DNA of 64,000 nt from Chamaecyparis obtusa (Eukaryota > Streptophyta > Pinopsida > Cupressales > Cupressaceae), in NCBI GenBank assembly GCA_027943335.1, contig BSBK01000520.1:981001-1045000 (forward strand). Direction: 5' to 3'. This document shows, piece by piece, positions 24,171-37,785 of the stretch. The notes below the pieces were generated by a model. It ran no database searches. It saw only the letters and a program-made list of their open reading frames with translations, and had not been told where the DNA came from. Position 1 is the first letter of the stretch. Each line of letters begins with the position of its first letter. Made by a program: the position numbers and the translations under genes.

Positions 24171-27100
24171 AAATAATGCATGATGTCCTAGCTTGCAGCC
24201 CACAAGCCACCAAGATATTTCCTCATGAAATGATCATAAATAGGGAGTACCACATAGTGAATATCAACAACAAAACAAATAAAGAGAGATCAAACACTTT
24301 ACACAATATACATCATTTTATAAGATTTTATTAAGACTAAATATATTGTTTTATGAGCTCACTGTTTGAGCACCTCATTTCCCTATTTGATTGGTCAATC
24401 ATTTATTTGTTATATTGATGGCATTAGATCAAATAGGGACATCAGTAATAAAATAATACACTATGTGGTACTCCTTGTTTATGATCATTTCATGAGAAAA
24501 TGTCTTAGTGGCTCATGGGCTGCTACAAGCTAGGGCATGCTACATTGTTCATGAGTTCACTGTTTAATACTATTATTGTTTACATCTTTTCATTTGGAAT
24601 GCTTGATGACCTACGAGCTTTGAGAGCTAGGGCATAGCTTCTATTACCTTCAAGGCATTGTGTGAAGTGTTTGATCTCTCTTTATTTGTTTTGGTGTTGA
24701 TATTCACTATGTGGTACTCTCCATTTATGATTATTTCTTGAGGAAATGTCTTGATGGCTCACGGGCTGCAAGCTAGGACATCATACATTGTTCATGAGCT
24801 CACTATTTAATATCTGGCTAGGCCATGTAAATGGTACTAGGCCAACCCAATCAGCCCAAGAAAATGTTTCATGTTTATCTTTGTCAAATACACTCGTTCA
24901 CCATTTTGTTCTTGTTCTTCACACAAATATTGCATCAAAACTAATTGTAAACAATGATTCAAAAAAAAAAGAAAACAACTACAATAGATTAGACCCCAAA
25001 AGAATATAGTCAACTACAATAGCTCACAGTTTCAATGAAATAAACAATGCATAAAATAATATATGGTGCACAACAGTAGCAAGCTTGTAATGACAACAAT
25101 AACAGTGCATGATCAAATTTAATACTCTTAATTTTTATTCAAATCTATTTGAAACTCCTATCAGCTCATTGTCCAATAGTTAAACTAACCTATGACTTCA
25201 AAGGAGGAATTATAAAATATAGTTGTAGGTAGCTATCTCTTCCATAATGAAAATGGTACCAGGACAACCCAATCAGGCCAATAAAATGTGTCATGTTTAT
25301 CTTTGTCAAATACACTTGTTCACCATTTTGTTCTTGTTCTTCACACAAATATTGCATCCAAAATAATTGTAAACAATGATTCAAAGAAAAAAGAAACAAC
25401 TAAAATGGATCATACCCCAAAAGAATACAATCAATTACAATAGCTCACAGTCTCAATGAAATAAATAGTGTATAAAACAATATATGATGCACAACAACAA
25501 CAAGCATGCAATGACAACAATAACATTGCATGATGCCCAAGATCAAATTCAAAATAGTAAGTGTATTAATGTATGATCTAATAGTAGCAACCTCATTGAT
25601 CATTAATTTTCACTCCTCCATCATTATAGAAGAGATAACTGCCTACAACTAGGGCATCATGCATTTTTTATGAGCTCACTGTTTGAGCACCTCATATCCC
25701 TATTTGATTGGCTAATGCTCAAACAGTGAGCTCATAAATAATGCATGATGCTCTAGCTTGTAGTCTGAAAGCCATCAAGACATTTTCTCATGAAATGATC
25801 ATAAATAGGGAGTACCACATAGTGAATATCAACAACAAAACAAATAAAGAGAGATCAAACACTTCACACAATATATTTTTCTTTATAAGATTTTATTAAG
25901 ACTAAATAAATTTCATTTATGAGCTCACTGTTTGAGCAACTCATGTCCCTATTTGATTGGTCGGTGCTCTGTTTGTTATATTGATGATATTAGATCAAAT
26001 AAGGACATTACTAATAAAATAATACACTATGTGGTACTCCCTATTTATGATCATTTCATGAGGAAATGTCTTGGTGGCTCATGGGCTGCTGCAAGCTAGG
26101 GCATGATACATTGTTCATGAGCTCACTATTTAATACTTCCATTGTTTACATATTTTCATTTGGAATGCTTGATGACCTGCAAGCTTTGAGAGCTAGGGAA
26201 TCATTTCTATTACCTTCAAGGCATTGTGTGAAGTGTTTGATCTCTCTTTATTTGTTTTGGTGTTGATATTCACTATGTGGTACTCCCCGTTTATGATCAT
26301 TTCATGAGGAAATGTCTTGATGGCTCGCGGCCTGTAAGCTAGGGCATCATACATGGTCCATGAGCTCACTATTTAATATCTGGTCAGGCCATGTAAATGG
26401 TACCAGGCCAACCCAATCAGCCCAACAAAATGTGTCATGTTTATCTTTGTCAAATACACTCATTCATCATTTTGTTCTTGTTTTTCACACAAATATTACA
26501 TCAAAAGTAATTGTAAACAATGATTCAAAGAAAGAAAAAACAACTACAATAGATTAGACCCTAAAATAATACAGTCAACTAAAAAAGCTCATAGTTTTAA
26601 TGAAATAAACAGTGTATAAAACAACATATGGTGCACAACAACAACAAGCATGCAATGACAACAATAACATTGCATGATAAAATTCAATACTCTTAGTTTT
26701 TATTCAAATCTATTCGGAACTCATATCAGCTCATTTTCCAATAGTTAAACAAACCTATGATTTTAAAGGAAGAATTATGAAATATAGTTGTAGGTAGTTA
26801 TCTCTTCTATAATGAAAATGGTACTAGGCCAACCCAATCAGCCCAACAAAATGTGTCATGTTTATCTTTGTCAAATACACTTGTTCACCATTTTGTTCTT
26901 GTTCTTCACACAAATATTGCATCAAAAGTAATTGTAAACAATGATTCAAAGAAAAAAGAAACAACTACAATAGATCAGACCCAAAAAGAATATAGTCAAC
27001 TACAATAGGTCACAGTCTCAATGAAATAAATAGTGTATAAAACAATATATGGTCTACAATAGTAGCAAGCATGCAATGAAAACAATAACATTGCATGATG

Positions 27101-27560
27101 CCTGAGCTCAAATTCAAAACAGTAAGTGTATTAATGTATGATCTAATAGCAGAAACCTCATTGATCATTACCTTTCACTCCTTTATCAGTATAGAAGATA
27201 TAACTACCTACAACTAGGGCATCATACATTATTTATGAGCTCACTATTTGAGAACCTCATGTCCCTATTTGATTGGCAGGTGCTCAAACAATGAGCTTAT
27301 AAATAATGCATGATGCCCTAGCTTGCAGCCCGTAAGCCATCAAGACATTTACTCATGAAATGATCATAAATGGGGAGTACCACATAGTGAATATCAACAA
27401 AAAAACAAATAAAGAGAGATCAAACACTTCACACAATATATGTTGCTTTATAAGATTTTATTAAGACTAAATATATTATTTTATGAGCTCACTGTTTGAG
27501 TACCTCATGTCCCTATTTGATTGGTCAGTGCTCTATTTGTTATATTGATGCTATTAGATA
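24171..27560 (+). repeat. 1565-bp higher-order tandem repeat
   Basis: AATAATGCATGATG-type unit starts are at 24171, 25736 and 27301, 1565 bases apart in both steps. Two full units are followed by a partial third that stops near 27560. Each contains one 244-bp-type unit, an inverted partner, and two GGCCAACCCAATCA blocks 420 apart. There is no coding signal. Confidence 0.88.
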
Positions 27561-27700
27561 TTTGAGTACCCTTTATGGAGTACCTTAACATGCCAAAAGG
27601 ATAGGGTAGGTTGCTTTGGAAGGTATATGACTGTTTACACTATTTCTTTGATTTTTAAGGCCTAAAACTCATGCATTTACAAAGGAAGTGCTAACCAGTC

Positions 27701-29009
27701 TGTTAGGAATAGTCCCAAGAGATAACTGAGATGGGGGGGGGGGGGGTGAATCAATTATCTACAAGATTCAATTCTTTATCCAATTAAGTATACTTAAACA
27801 TATAGCATAAACATAATGAAGGAACACAATAACACAACACCAATATTTTAGTTATAGGGAAATCCAAATAGGTAAAAACTCCGATGGGAATTGATACCAA
27901 CTAATATTCTACACTAGAGTATTATGATTCTTGTTAGAAGATCCTTAACCTTATTAGGATTTTCTTTACAATACATTAAGTATAGTAGACCTGGTCAAGG
28001 GTCGGACCCTATAGGAGTCTTTTACAATTATCCTTGTTAGGGGAGAGGACGCACTGTTTGAGAGCTCACTGCTCAAAGGGGTGAAGGCTACAACCTTATG
28101 AATAACAAATACACACTATATCTAGATCTTGGTGAACTATGCTTTGACATACTATCTAGATCAGTTCCAATGAATAGAACAAGTACTTTACTTGGTCACA
28201 TAGACCTTCTTCTAATGGCTCAACACTTTACACACTCTTATCTGTTCTGCTTAATCAACTATCAACCACACTTCAACAATCACAAATGACTGCCTATAAA
28301 TATCTTTACTCTAAATGATATAATCAAGTTGTCCTATTAGAACCACCTTGAAATAATATTAGAGAAACCATAAAAAACTTCAATAAACATTCTGTTAGCT
28401 CTACTATGCACGCAACACATTCTAAGACCTGTCTAATAAGATAATTGTAGACGCACGCTACACACTATTGGCTCTACCAAAACAACTTGATCTTTCTTCT
28501 TAAGCTGAATTAACTCATGTTCTCTTAACCAAACATCAATAACTCTCTTCTAAGCTTAAATCCAAGGGCGTATAACCATAGGATAGGTGCAACTACGTAA
28601 CTAATAAAATCTCTGTTAGCTCTTCTAAACAAACACAAGAAACTGCTGCTAGTGAATAGCAACTGCATAACTTCACTTCTACTCATCAACAGACTATGTG
28701 TCCATAACTAAAACATCACTAACATGTCTTCAACATATATCCACGGGCGCAAGGTTCCATGATAACTATATGGACAACCATACAGATAACACTGCCTGTT
28801 ACTCTGTCAGGAACACTGTTGACACCAACTGCTATATAACTATCTATACTAATAGTTAACCTCTGCACCCATGATATCATGCTGATATCATGTCCATACT
28901 ACATATACTAAAACCTTATTGCATAAGACTTCCATGCATGCTACTTTCCATATGTTGTCATCAATGACAAACATACAGTCAATACTTGCCTGTTGGAAAA
29001 TCTCCAACA
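27701..29009 (-). mobile_element. Solo LTR inside CACTA-2
   Basis: The segment starts TGTTAGGAATAG and ends TCTCCAACA, giving TG..CA with 6-base inverted ends (one mismatch). It is flanked by CAGTC on both sides (27696-27700 and 29010-29014), the 5-bp duplication of an LTR retrotransposon. There is no internal domain, primer site or second LTR, so it is a 1.3-kb solo LTR left by recombination. The position of the G-run plus GGTGAATCA motif, compared with the LTR at 59659-60697, places it on the minus strand. A run of 14 G at about 27733 is a likely slippage site. Confidence 0.87.
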
Positions 29010-29014
29010 CAGTC

Positions 29015-30772
29015 AAACTCCCAGGCTCTGAGTCTTTGTAGAGTGTCATGAATAGGTTCAAATCAAAGGAATATGAAGTCAATTTGACTCCAAGAGGTTT
29101 CTAGATACAAAAGCCCCAATTTGTGCCCTCAAAACCCTTAAATTTAGGGCTTCCTCAATGTCACATTTTCCAAGGTTTCCTATGATAAATAATGGTTGAT
29201 TCACCTTGTACTTAACATTTCTATACACTTTCAATCATAAAATATTGCCCTTGTTTGGCTAGAACTCTCTATCCTTCACCCTATCCTCCAAATTAACTTA
29301 GTTTCTTAGTATTCCCTATGGTGATCACCACAACAGTCAATCAAACTTGCATTTCCAAAGTTAGAGGATTATAATACATGTTAATTGGATGTCATTCTAT
29401 GAGAACCAATAATCTACATTCATAGAATGACATTCATAATGAAAGAAACTCAAAAAAATAGTCCTAATTTAGATTTTCAATGACTGTACAGTCCCAAAAT
29501 GGAATAATTGGGACTAGAATAAAATTCTTAGAGCATGAATGACTTCAAAGTAATGAAATATAAGGATCAAAACATTGTAGAAAACATTCCAACCATTAAC
29601 AACTTTGAATCATACCAAAAATCCTTTCAAATTTGCAAGAAAATCAAACTTTTATTTGTTGATATTTTCCAGATTCTACCTAGGAATAAACAACTTCTAA
29701 AGTTCTCAGAATTGATCTTTAGATTAGTCCCTCCTTTTTTAATGAATTAGTCTTGAAGTAGTTTGATATCTGCCTTAAGATTTGCTACAAAATTCTTCTC
29801 TAGAATTCGCTTCTATGTATACTGCAATTAAAACTGAGATTTGAAGTTGATGCCCTTCTATGGAGGACTTCGCTTTATCTATAATGTCTGAATTGACTGC
29901 TGTTTAATGGCATCTAATGCTGTCCTATGCATCTAATGCTGCTAATGCTGCTATTTAATCGAATCTAATGCATCTAATGCTATTATTTAATGGCATCTAA
30001 TGAATTGACTGTCGTATAATGGCTTGATCCTCTAATTTATAACTTCTTCTAAGTCTTTTCAACCAACTTTGGTGGTTGGAAAATTATATTAAGACTAATT
30101 AAACATAAAAACCCCTTTTCCCTCCTTTTACAAGTGACCATTTTTATTCAAAAATTTGAATTAACAACATTGCAAATGAAGCATTTCTTAAGATTTTTGA
30201 ATCCTAAGACCTTGGGATATGATCTAAATAAACTTATTAAACCTTATTAAAACCAAATCTAAACTATTATAAGCTTGCAACTCAAAAAATCATCCTAGAC
30301 TCCTAAATTGGTCCTAAGGCTTATTAGGCCTTTAAGGGCTTATTGCCAATTTATTGTAGGTATTAACCTTATAGGTCATTATAGGCTAAAAAATGCTCCA
30401 ATTGACATCATTGAATATCTTCATGTTCACTGATGTCTTTTTTATCTCCATAGGTTTTGTGAACTCCTTATGTGCTCTAGGTGCCCTTGCACCACTATGT
30501 GCTTTGAGCCAATGAAATTTTGATCATCATGATAAAGTAATAATGCATTAAATGTCTTACTTATCTCCCTATTTAGTTTTAATTTGATAGTGAATTCATG
30601 ATTTATAATTCAGTTGTAGCAGCTCAATGTGTTTGAACTCAAAAATACCCCTTGGTTTCCTACAAATCTTTTGGTGAAATTTGTCAAAAAATGAGAAGCT
30701 ATGAGAAGGTGACATAAAGCTAATGAAAGGAGGCATCTCCAATTTGTTTTACACATATACACATTAAGGATC
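29015..30772 (+). other. CACTA-2 region upstream of the transposase
   Basis: No gene is seen. At about 29905-30005 the word CATCTAATGC recurs in a short irregular array. The 71-residue frame at 29535-29750 shows no motif. This is where the transposase promoter would lie. Confidence 0.5.
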
Positions 30773-33700
30773 ATGTCAGATAATACAAGGGAATTCGATC
30801 AAAATAGGGAGACAATCACTAGATTGTTGTCTAACTTTCAAAGAGAAGCCGATGACAAATTTTATTGTCCATGCAAGAGTTGTAACGGCTTAAATACACG
30901 AAGAATGAAAAAAAAAAAAAAGAGACATTGTAGGGAGAATGGTCACATGGAAGGGGGGTTTGATTATAATCCAGTGGTAAGTTGATTGTTATATTGTTTT
31001 CACAATTAATATACATATGAACCATGGAAGGAGGTTTGATTATCACCATTTTTATATAGGTCGAGATCCCTAGTGTGAATATAGATGAACATGGAGGTGT
31101 GAGTATTGAAGTTGAAGATCACTATCTCATGGAAGATGACGATCATGCACCAGAAAACACATTTGAAGATGATGGTATGAATGCAGTGATCGTTGACACA
31201 TTTGGTATTGGTGCTACTAGTGCTACTGCTGGTGCTGATGATGAGGATGACATTGATGACGTCCATGATATACCTCTACTTGAAAAGGCAGACACGACCC
31301 TTTACGAAGGCTCCCAATCTACTCTTCTCTTTGTTGTATTGTTGTTGGTGAATTTCAAGGTTATGAATGGTTTATCCAACATAGCAATGTCACATATGCT
31401 AAGGTTTGTCATATATGTCATTATAGTCTATAAAAGGTGAAACATGTACCATTAAGATTATTTATAGTAATGACTTATATTATTTTTTGTAGATTGATAG
31501 GTGACTTTCTGTTACAACCATCAAATGTTCTCCCTCACTCATACTGAGAATTATTTGCCACTATGAAACATATTGGAATGGAGTATCAAATAATAGATGC
31601 TTGTCCTGAAGATCATATTATTTATTATAAAGAACATGAAAATGCAGCAGAATGCCCTGAATGCCATACAAGTAGATATCGAGATGATCAAGTGACAAAA
31701 AAGGTGCCTCACAAGGTTCTTTGTCACATCCTCATTATTCCACATCTGAAACAATTATTTAGGTGCAATAGCTTAGCACAATTTATGGATTACCATGCAC
31801 ACGACAGGAGTCAAGATGAAATTATTCGAATGCCTATGGATGGTTCATCATTTATGGACATAGAGGAAAAGTGGCCACACTTTAAAGAGGAACTTCAAAA
31901 TCTCAGGCTTTCTCTGATAGCAGACGGTGTCAATCTGCATGGAGAGATGAGATCCATTTTCTCGGTGTGGCCTATTTTTGTTATAAAAAATAACCTTCCT
32001 CCATGGATGTCAATAAAGAGGGAGCACATTATGTTGGCAATGATTGTTCTAGGTATCTTATTATTTTATAGTTATCTACATGTAATTATAAGTCTTGGAG
32101 TGAAATAGCCACAATAATTATCTGATGTTGTTAATTCAACTAGGTAAGTACCAAGTGAAATATATGAATGTATATATTGCACCTCTTATTGATGAGTTGT
32201 TGGTGTTATGGAATGGTTTCACTATGTATGACATCTCCCGACTAATTGGACAAAGAGAATTCCAATTCCATACAATTCTTGTGTGGACAATTCATGATGC
32301 TCCAGGGTTGACACATTTCTGTGGTATGTTATGGTGAATTCTAGTTGTACGGGATAATTCAAATTTTAAAAATATACATATTTAATCCAATTTTATCATT
32401 ATCTTGTAGGTCTTCAAACAAAGGAAAAATTTTCATGTCCAATGTATGGTCCAAAGATGAAATCCTATCATTCCAAAAGTTTAAGAAAATAGGTGTTTGA
32501 TGAGTAGAGACAATTCCTCCCCAGAATATCGAAGTGTAGAAAGCCATCTTTTCAATGGGAAAGAAGAGACTACATCAAAGCCCTAAAGAATGACACCTCA
32601 CCTATGGCAATTGGAATATAATATAATTCAAGGTAATATCATTCCATGTAATGGTCAATGTTTGAAAATTATATATTTTGATTGTGTTTTGTTGGCTAAT
32701 TATGTAGTTGACGATCTTGAAGGTCATGAAGGCATCACCAACCAGCTTCCAAAGGGACTAAACTGTTATCCCAAAGAATTTAGTAGGCTGCCCTACTATG
32801 AGCATCTACAAATTGTGCATTTGTTTGATACTATGCATATTAGAAAGAATGAAATAGAGATGTTGTGGAAAATATTGGACGGAAGGTGTGACAAAAAAAA
32901 ACTTGGCAAAATTTGTAGTGACATTCATGATTCCAATCATGCAATGAAAAATATCATTGAATCAAATAGCAATAGAAATTGGATTAATGCAAGTGCTCTT
33001 CCTTGGTTATTAACAGAGCAACAAAGTAATGCCATAAAAGAAGTGATCCAAAAAATTTGATTTCCTACAAGATTTGTTGTGGATATAAGCAATCTCATAT
33101 TAAAGAAAAATGATTTTAGGTCAGGGATGAAAACACATGATTGGCATACCTTCATCAAGGTAAGTCATAGTCTTTTGTATTTACAATATATTTGTGTAAT
33201 TGCATTCAATTTTCATTGTATGAAATGATCAGTTGACAATTGTTGCAGTATTTTCTACCCCTATCTCTCCCAAAGAACTTCAACAATAATATCAAACAAG
33301 TGATATATGATATTGGAAAATACATGAGGTAAGTAGTGATATTTGTTCAATATATCAAACAATAATATCAAATAAGTAATATATTGTAAAGTCTCATATT
33401 TATATATTTATGTCTTGAATCCCTTGTAGGAGGTTGTCATCTAAACAAATCCATAAAGAAGATATAAAATATTAGAAGAAAAAATTTTGTTGATTAATGT
33501 GTGAAATAAAAAAGTGTTTACCTCCAACTTTTTTCAATGCACAAGAACACTACCTCATACACCAAGTTGAGGAGATTGAATTGTGTGGACCTGTACATGC
33601 GAGGTCAATGTGGATGGTTGAGAGACACTTGAAATTTTTGAAGGGTTTTGTATGACAAAGAGCACATCCCAAGGGTTCTATGGTTGAGGGATATATGGTA

Positions 33701-34827
33701 TACCAGATGATGGTGTACGTTACTCAATATCTTATAAAGACCCATATAGATTGCATTTGATATCTTGACTCAATTAAAAAATTTGAAGGGGAGTACTTGG
33801 TGGGTAACGGTAGATTTAAGAAACTGAAAGGTAATAAATTATGAGATGTTATTGTAGTAAATTAATTCTTAATCTTCAAAATAAATATGTTGTAAGTCAT
33901 CTATTTACTTATGTATAGCTGCTAAGGAGTGGGATGCAATACATTTGTTTATTGCAAACAATCAAGATTGGATGATGACATGGATTGAATGATGTCAACA
34001 TGATGGTCATAGATTAACATGGGAATCCATGTCTTCATTGGTTATACAAGCTCATCTCAATGGAGATCCCAGTGTTACACAAAAGGAAATAGATTTAACA
34101 CATAGTTTAAGAGATCATTAGGTACTTATAAATTTGTTAATTAATCAATCGTATGTTTTTCAACTCGTGATGCAATAATTTATACATGTTTGACATTATT
34201 ACACATGAGACACCACAAGGCTATGTTTTTCAATGGTTATAAATTTCACATCAAAAAGTTGGATGACATGAAGAGAACTTGTGATTCTGGGATAAGTGTA
34301 GTGTTCCAGGTGACTAATATTTCATCTAGAAATGACTTACATCCTCAAGAGTCACAAAATCGATACTATGGTATTTTGGTTGATATAATTAACTGCGACT
34401 TCAATTCCTTCAAATTAGTTCTCTTCATTGTGAAATGGTACAGACTACAACTCAATAAAAATGATCCTAATAGAACTGTTATTGAACATGACAATAGATT
34501 TCCAATGATTAATACAAGGTTGTTTGAGCCAGTTGGAGAAGAGCCCTATGTTCTTCCAAGCCAATGTGAGCAGGTATTTTACTCAGAGGTTCCACATAAA
34601 CTAGGTTGGTCATTTGTTGTTAGACATGATCCAAGAGGAAGATCAATAAAGTATAATGCAATGGAAGAAGATACCGAGGAAGATGAAGAAGTGGAAGATG
34701 ATGTAGAACCAGATCACAATCGAGAGCTAGTTGAAGAAGAATATGAAGAAGAAGAGAATGATGATGCTGTTACTGATGACAATGATGCTACTACTGATGA
34801 GGATGATGCTACTATTGATGCTTCTAC

Positions 34828-34878
<51 letters not shown>

Positions 34879-34993
34879 GGATGGTGATGATGGTGATGAT
34901 AATGATGATGATGATGATGACAATAGTGGTGGTGATGATGTCATTGATGATGATGATCTTGATGATGAGATGGATGAAGAACAATATCAATGA
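30773..34993 (+). pseudogene. TNP2-like: TNP2-type CACTA transposase, decayed, several exons
   Basis: This catalytic transposase cuts the CACTA ends. Domains appear in the family order. The N-terminal transposase-associated zinc region (30773-30975; FYCPCKSCNG) is followed by an acidic linker. The Transposase_21 core follows (about 31316-33060) with IDACPEDHIIYYKE, CPECHTSRY, KVPHKVLCHILIIPHLKQLF, LRLSLIADGVN, NLPPWMSIKREHIML, YIAPLIDELLVLW and YYEHLQIVHLFDTMHIRKNE. DUF4218-like sequence (33060-33860) has FFNAQEHYLIHQVEEIELCG. A DUF4216-like end (34190-34700) has RYYGILVDII and PSQCEQVFY. Introns with GT..AG borders are at about 30976-31062, 31401-31492 and 32052-32142. Breaks include TGA at 31544-31546, a TAG after DE near 32505 and others. 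The C-terminus is extended by a poly-Asp tract. It is inactive as read, but is the best transposase remnant in the window. Confidence 0.9.
34827..34930 (+). repeat. GAT-type trinucleotide repeat encoding poly-Asp
   Basis: An expanded GAT tract extends the acidic tail of the TNP2 frame with a run of about 17 Asp and further D-rich stretches to 34980. The long Ser-, Ile- and Met-rich frames over it are other readings of this repeat and are not genes. Confidence 0.9.
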
Positions 34994-35480
34994 CATGAAT
35001 GAAATGTACAATTATGCTAGATGTTTGGCATGTTCTAAATTTTTTTTATATGTACTACTCTTATTCACCTTTTTTTTATATGTCCTACTTATATATCTTT
35101 GATCTTTTGTTAAGAGAAATTTCATTCTAAAAGAGTGTATTTAATCTCTATATGCTTAAACAACCTCACTAGTTAAGACTGTTCTCATTTGTAGTGGGCA
35201 TGACAAGAATCAAATCACTTGAAAGACACTAGTATTTAGACATGCAAAAATTAGTGACGTGATTAATAAAATTACCTTTCTTTACAATTGCATGGTTGTC
35301 TTTGGTTTGTCATTTTGTTTTGAATGTCTATTGATTTAAACCAAAGACTTTGACTTAGCCAAAAAATGTGCAAGTCTACATTAGTATGTTTCTTTTTATT
35401 GTAATTATAATTAGTATGAATGAATAAAATAATGACAATGCAATATTTGTAATAATGCAATATTTATCGAAATAGCATCG

Positions 35481-35850
35481 ATGACTTCGATCAATATTCC
35501 TATGTGTCAATGTGGTGTTGGCCCATGCATGTTGAAGACATCACACACAAGTAATTTTTGGTGTCAATTTTGGGTTTGCCCAAATAGGAAAAAGGTCTAG
35601 ATACGTAATTATATTTTATGTTTTAAAATAATGTGACAACTAATCATTTTATGAAGAACTGATGTACATTTGGTATTGCTAGGGAAATACTGGATGTCAA
35701 TACTTTCAGTGGGTCAATCAAACCACATTTACATCTACCACATCTACATCTATACCTAATGTAGTAAATGAGTGCAACTTGTGCAAGGCTCGAGAGGCAG
35801 CTAGTGCCACCAAGATTGCTTCAATGGAGAAAGAAGAAATTATATTTTAG
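35481..35850 (+). pseudogene. GRF zinc-finger gene of CACTA-2
   Basis: Two exons, 35481-35594 and 35683-35850, with GT..AG borders. Exon 1 reads MTSINIPMCQCGVGPC.LKTSHTSN..CQFWVCPNRKK and exon 2 GNTGCQYFQWVN.., keeping the Cys pattern of the GRF finger (CxC, CP, GC). The NPGR motif is altered to NFWC. A CNLCKARE motif and a short KEE-rich coil follow. The TAG at 35848-35850 falls where CACTA-A has a Leu codon. Beyond it the frame resembles the hydrophobic tail of the other copies, up to about 35913. It lies about 490 bases after the TNP2 stop, on the same strand. This is the least damaged of the three copies and suggests a second transposon protein next to TNP2. Confidence 0.75.
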
Positions 35851-36017
35851 CGATGCCTTCTTTGTGTAGTTTGTGCACTACTTTGTTGGGACCATATGCG
35901 TAAATGTGGTTAACAAAGGGCTATTTTAGATACTAATTTTTTTTAATAGAATTTATAGTACATACACATAAAGAACATGCACATAAACATGATAAATGAG
36001 AAACATAAATGTAGATA

Positions 36018-36420
36018 TCACAATAGCTGACAAACATAAATGTAGGTATCATAATCAAAATTTTTTGGAGACACAACATAATTGAATGGTATACCCAGAC
36101 AATGCAACACAACTATATATCACTCCTCTGGTTCCAAGTTTACACTACGGTAAACAAAATCCATAGATAAAAAATAAATCGAGAGAGTGGAGGAGAGCGA
36201 GAATGACCAAAGTAATACAGGTCCCTATATTATTTTGGTCGTTATTGCTCTCCTCCTATGCTCTCTAAATTTATTCTTCATCTTTGGGTTTTGTTTACGC
36301 AGTGTAGACATGGAATTGGAGTAGTAGTTGTGTTGCATCATCTGGGTATACGACTTAATTATGTTGTGTTTCTAAAAAATTGTGACCATGATGCCTACAT
36401 TTATGTTTCTTAGCTGTTGT
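36018..36420 (+). repeat. Foldback 3' of the CACTA-2 GRF gene
   Basis: The left arm (AGCTGACAAACATAAATGTA.., AACATAATTGAATGGTATAC, TCCATAGATAAAAAATAAAT) pairs with its complement in 36225-36420 (TTATTCTTCATCTTTGG, GTATACGACTTAATTATGTT). It occupies the same place, just after GRF, as the foldbacks of CACTA-A and -B. The CTTCCACCTTCACGTGG repeat follows at about 36534. Confidence 0.78.
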
Positions 36421-36789
36421 GTCCTAGGACCCCTTATGACCCTTTATGACCATTTACGATCCCTAAGAATACATCTTAGAGATCTTAAAATATCATAAAG
36501 GGTCATAAGAGGCTCCTAAGAGGGGTCAGATGAGCTTCCACCTTCACGTGGTTGGCCCTATTAAGTAGAGAATGTTAAACTATTCTTGAAACAAAGAGAA
36601 GCTCAATAACTTAAGATCTCAATCCACATACAACAAATATATATCGACTGCACTGTGAACCTGCACATCAAATTCAAACCAAAGAAGTCAAGAAGTCACT
36701 CGAATCAAATATGAATGCCATTAGGTCTGCATATATCCCATGATCACATCAGGAAGAATGCATCTCTGATTGCCACACTAGCTTCTTGT

Positions 36790-37035
36790 ACTAGAGCAGT
36801 TGCTGTCACTAGTCTTGATTTGATAGGATCCATTCCAAATCTAAGTCTCTAGACTCGACTCAATAATCCATGAGCCGCTACCAAATCTACTACAAAGTTA
36901 TCTCTAAATTATGCTGGAGCAGTCACTGTCACAAGTCTTAATTTGGTAGGATCCATTCCAAATCCAAGTCTCTAGACTCAACACAATAATCCATGAGTCG
37001 CTACCAAATCTACTACAAAGTTATCTCCGAATGAT
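36790..37035 (+). repeat. 122-bp tandem duplication
   Basis: GAGCAG..CTGTCAC starts at 36794 and 36916. Both units contain TAGGATCCATTCCAAAT, AGTCTCTAGACTC and CCGCTACCAAATCTACTACA-type sequence with few differences. Confidence 0.82.
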
Positions 37036-37104
37036 CCATAACCAAATCACGAGCAGGAACCAGATCTACAAGAACACCATTCTAAATTGAGACCAACTTG
37101 ATTG

Positions 37105-37238
<134 letters not shown>

Positions 37239-37249
37239 AACTCATTGTC

Positions 37250-37785
37250 ATCATAACTACGATGGCTTTAAAATAGTGACGGTTTCCCGTCGCAAACATC
37301 CAACATCCATCTGTCACATTAACAACATCGCTATCAAAAAACAACCATATACAACAGATAACCATCATAACTATCCAACACATGTCCATCACACGTACAA
37401 CATAGTCATCATTACAAACCACAAATGATGGATATGCATTTTAAACTTTTGACAAATATCCATTGCATTAAAATCATTTCCATAGGCAAACATGTTACGA
37501 ATGACAGCTACTCGTCGGAAGCTTCTGATGAGTTGTCATCATTTGTTATTTGTTGCGATGGGTAGGCATCCCAATTGTGATAGCCATAAATAATTCTGAC
37601 GGTAGGCTTGCTGTGTTGGCACCCTCTTTTAGCGATGACCAAGGTTGTCGTAATTACAATGCTTGATAGAACCGTCAGTTTTTTTGACTACCAAACTATG
37701 ATGTCAGGTAATGTCTCTTAATCGATAGTTTACTGTCTAAATTCAGATACTCGGCCATTGGAAAAAGGTCTAAAATGTACTAGTG
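37250..37785 (+). repeat. Right subterminal region of CACTA-2
   Basis: It holds short spaced words such as ATAGTGACGGTTTCCCGTCGC, GTCGTAATTACAATGC and GATAGAACCGTCAG, related to the left end's CGTAATTGCGACAC. It ends in TACTAGTG at 37785. Confidence 0.65.

Noticed and set aside
22300..27560. CRISPR-like array
   Set aside because: Units are 244-1565 bp with no short repeat/unique spacer pattern; plant nuclear context.
34714..35102. Long Ser-, Ile- and Met-rich frames
   Set aside because: They are alternative readings of the GAT repeat in the TNP2 tail.
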